From: Hyperoodon ampullatus
Taxonomy: Eukaryota > Chordata > Mammalia > Artiodactyla > Ziphiidae
Assembly (NCBI GenBank): GCA_949752795.1
Contig: OX457070.1
Coordinates: forward strand, 26,498,588 to 26,562,587
Direction: 5' to 3'
Length of the DNA: 64,000 nucleotides
The translations under genes were made by a program, and so were the position numbers. Shown one piece after another: positions 59,456 through 64,000 of the stretch (positions are counted from its first letter, which is position 1; every line of letters begins with the position of its first letter). The notes beneath the pieces are model-generated. The model did not search any database, was not told where the DNA came from, and saw only the letters and a list, made by a program, of their open reading frames with translations.

Positions 59456-60190
59456 ATTGTGTCTGTTTTTTATGCCAGTACCATAATATTTTGATTACTG
59501 TAGCTTTGTAATATAGTTTGAAATCAAGGAGAGTGATGCTGGAGAGCTTTGTTCTTCTTTCTCAAGACTGCTTTGGCTCATGAGGTTCCATACAAATTTT
59601 AGAATTGTTTGTTCTATTTCTGTGAAAAATGCCATTGGAAATTTTATAGGGGTTGCATTAAATCTGTAGATTGGGTTGGATAGTATGGACATTTTAACAA
59701 TATTAATTCTTCCAATCCATGAGCATGGCATCTTTCCATTTTGTACCTTCTTCAAATTCTTTCATCAATGTCTTATAGTTTTCAGTTTACAGGTCTTTTA
59801 CCTCCTTGGTTAAATTTATTCCTAGGTATTTTATTCTGTTTGATGCAACTGTAAACGGGACTATTAATTTTTCTTTCTGATACTTCATTATTAGTGTATA
59901 GAAATGCAACTGATTTTTTACATTGTTTTGTATCCTGCAACTTTACTGAATTTGTTTATTAGTTCTAACAATTTTTTGGTGAAGTCTCTAGGGTTTCCTA
60001 TATATAATATGTCATCTGCAAACAGAGAGAGTTTTACCTCTTCCTTTCCAATCTGGATGCCTTTTATTTTTCTTGTCTAATTGCTCTGACTGGGACTTCC
60101 AATACTATGTTGAATAGAAGTGGGAAGAATGGCTTCCTTGTCCTGTTCCTGATCTTAGAGGAAAAGCTTTTAGCTTTTCACCATTGAATA
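59456..60190 (-). repeat. L1 ORF2 reverse-transcriptase relic, inverted
   Basis: Read on the - strand, this follows L1 ORF2 from just before the catalytic-motif region through the [10 protein letters not shown] and Ile-Tyr-Arg-Phe-Asn-Ala segments. An 86-codon open frame remains at 59495-59755. Stops elsewhere make it non-functional. It is inverted relative to the adjoining L1 piece. Confidence 0.85.
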
Positions 60191-60789
60191 TATTAGTTGT
60201 GGGCTTGTCAACTTCCTCACAATGTCCAGGGCAGCCCCCTGAAATGTAACCCAGTCACATGGCACTCTAGAGTTTGCTCTGCTCCTGACTATGGTTTCCA
60301 TTTGCTCTCTGTTGACTGAGTGAGTCCTAGGCTGAGCTCAGGGTGGGTGCTGAGTTGAATATTAGCTGCAAGAGTAACTGTATTACATTAGGGAGGGACA
60401 GAAGGAGGATTGGGTACTAGAGAGCATGAGGAAGTAGAAACTGCACTGATCATGACCTAGGTGGCAAGGTTTGATCCTGGCTATGCTGCATCTGGACTTT
60501 GGTCAGGTTAATCTACCTCTTTGCTGCTAGGGTTCCAAGGGGAATAGACTACTGGATCTCTATCTAAGTTGCTCAGACATCATGCAACAGCTATGTCACC
60601 ACCTTCTAATTCCAGCAACCTCAAGCTGAAAATAGAAGCCTCACTCTTAAGAAAGGTGTACAGTGGCATCATGGTAGGATGATGAGAAACCAGACCAAGT
60701 ACGACAAGGCCCCCTACCCTTTAACTTTCATGAGGACAGGGCTCTATCTTATTTATCTCAGCATTCCCCAGTGTTCCAGCACAGTTCAG

Positions 60790-60990
60790 CATGGGATGGT
60801 CAGCATTCAACAATGTCTGTCTGCTCTTCATTCAGCTAACATTCACTGCAGACTGGCTCAGTGGGGTGCTTTACTAGGTGCTGGGGATATAAAGATGAAT
60901 AGTGCATAATGCCTGCTTTCAAGGCTTTCCTATGCAGAGAGAGAAGTAGAGAAGTATATATAGATATAAAGATAATACAGTGTGATAAGT
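60790..60990. repeat. L2-like fragment
   Basis: 'tactaggtgctggggatata', 'agatgaatagtgcataatgc' and 'cttatttatctcagcattcc'-type phrases nearby suggest an L2 relic. Boundaries are uncertain. Confidence 0.5.
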
Positions 60991-61004
60991 CCTATCTAAC
61001 AATT

Positions 61005-61165
61005 ACAAATGCTAACAATTAGATAGCCCTTCACAGTTTGGGATCACTTTTACATGTTTTACCTCATTCAGTCCTACAAACTGCCCTGTGAGACAGGTAG
61101 CATCTTCCCTGTTTCAAATGAAGAAATGAGGTAGAGGCCTGGAATTCAAACCCTAATCATCTCTC
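61005..61165 (+). repeat. MIR SINE
   Basis: 'cattcagtcctacaaactgc', 'cctgtgagacaggtagcatc' and 'aaatgaagaaatgaggtaga' are in MIR order. Confidence 0.8.
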
Positions 61166-61422
61166 AAACTCTAACATCTCAGACTTTCTGGCCCCACCCT
61201 CAAGTCCAGGCAGCTGCCCACTCTCAATCCATACCTGATAACTACAGCTCCCTGCCCCTGCCAGCACTAACTTTCTTGCAGCCTATATTTCCCTTAAGGA
61301 GTGATGATTCAAGGACAAAATATTCTATGGGTCCTTTCCTGGAGGAGACAGAGAAGGCTCCTTGCCCAGTCTCCAAAGGGTAACCAGCTGGTTCTGGGGA
61401 CAGCGATGGCAGTAATGCTTCA

Positions 61423-62900
<1,478 letters not shown>

Positions 62901-64000
62901 TACCACGCTGGGATGCATTCTCCTCCGAAGTCCAGACCCAACTTCCTTGCATAAGTGACTTCCTCCAGGTCAGGCCATCTTGCTCCTTGTTGGGCATCCC
63001 TGCACGTGGCACATGCCAGCTTAGGGACTGGGGTCCCTACTGAGCTGGGGGAACTCACCGCCCCGGGAGCGACCTTTGGGAGAACACAGTCTCCCCTCCG
63101 TCAGATGTAAGAACCTCTTCTCCCTACTTGGCTCTGTGCTCGCACTGATTCCCCTGCCTCTGAGATTTCTCACTCCTTCTGTCCCTAAAGGTCTGTGTTC
63201 CCAGGGATCCTGCACCCACTCATGCTACCCTCTTCCTAGTAGGCAATTCCATCTACTCCCACGTTCAAGTTTTCGCAAATGATCATCTAAGTCTGTACGT
63301 CCAGGCCTGTGCTTCAGAAAACGCACATTTCCAGCTTTTTTCAAGGAGAGAGGGAAGATGGAAAAGTTGTCAGACAGCCCCAGATCTCCTTAAAAAAGGA
63401 GTCTCTTAAGAGATTAGCAAGCAACCTCCATAGCGCAGCCCAAGTCCTCACAGTGCTGTTCCCTGTCCTGGGGACAGACAGCAAAATTGCCTGTCAAGGC
63501 TCCTAGCAAAATGCATTTTGCGCCCTTGTTCTTTGGGCTGTCATTATAAACACCAGAACAATTTGGGGGAAGCTTTTCACTTTCCACTTAGGTGCCTTTA
63601 CCACAAACTTTTTGTAAAATGTACAGCCCAGACTGTACATCACTGTGGAACATATTCTAAGAACAAATGAAACTGCAAAATTTGGTAGATTATTTGTTAA
63701 AATAGCATAGCATTATTTTGAAACTATTTTATGTAAAATACGACAGAGAAAACAAGTAATTATGCTAACTGATGTTAGGAGCCAAGATTTTCATTGTTAG
63801 AGAAAAGAGACCAAGAATGAATTCAAGGAAGTTAAGGGAACAATCTCTAAGTTGTTTGAATTGGAAGCCAGAAAATTGTAGAATTTACTGAAGTTACTTT
63901 TACCATTTTCTCTTCTGATGTGTTGGTTCTCCAATACCGACTGTAACAGAGAAAAACAAACCTAACTCCATATTGAATCTTCCTTTAGCTCTAACTTTTT
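62901..64000. other. SPR upstream flank
   Basis: Unique sequence becomes AT-rich after 63.5 kb. I see no exon of a further gene; the expected next neighbour EXOC6B is normally tens of kilobases away. A small inverted repeat, atgtacag and ctgtacat around cccaga, lies at 63619-63640. Confidence 0.6.

Noticed and set aside
62901..64000. Expected neighbour EXOC6B
   Set aside because: No exon matching it was found; in other mammals it starts tens of kilobases beyond SPR.

Overview
This window is nuclear DNA from a cetacean, probably a toothed whale. The evidence is the split genes with GT-AG introns, mammalian orthologues in human 2p13-type synteny, and several copies of the CHR-type tRNA-derived SINE that is abundant in whales. 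That SINE has the tRNA-Glu-like head 'ttccctggtggcgcagtggtt'. Four copies have clear target-site duplications of 11 to 14 bp, or 8 bp for the oldest. MIR, L2, L1 and MLT1 relics fit any placental mammal. The window is inverted relative to the usual human display.

Three protein-coding genes are supported. (1) SFXN5, + strand: only the terminal coding exon (4390-4467), with a 3' UTR running to a poly(A) signal at 7488; positions 1-4389 are its last intron. (2) EMX1, - strand, complete: exon 1 at 30592-31006 (or from an upstream in-frame ATG at 31105), exon 2 at 24546-24730, exon 3 at 15514-15681. These join in frame to a 255-residue (or 288-residue) homeodomain protein. Its 3' UTR probably ends near 12.9 kb, tail to tail with SFXN5. 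(3) SPR (sepiapterin reductase), - strand, complete: exons 62274-62595, 61428-61718 and 57727-57917 encode 267 residues with an intact catalytic triad.

Layout: 1-7.5 kb is the SFXN5 end. 7.5-12.9 kb is a short intergenic gap with a decayed L2 split by an MLT1 LTR. 12.9-31.1 kb is EMX1, with CpG-rich blocks around exons 1 and 2 and AT-rich homeodomain-site-rich islands in its introns. 31.1-32.8 kb is the EMX1 promoter island. 32.8-57.1 kb is intergenic: unique sequence, then a dense repeat block (34.6-44.4 kb), then mostly unique sequence with candidate enhancers. 57.1-62.9 kb is SPR, whose intron 2 carries rearranged L1 pieces. 62.9-64 kb is upstream flank with no gene seen.

The three genes do not form a pathway. 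SFXN5 is a mitochondrial carrier, EMX1 a forebrain transcription factor and SPR a tetrahydrobiopterin enzyme. The most useful unexplained signals are AT-rich non-repeat islands that look like candidate EMX1 enhancers, including one inside the last SFXN5 intron, and some perfect palindromes. I found no undescribed molecular system.
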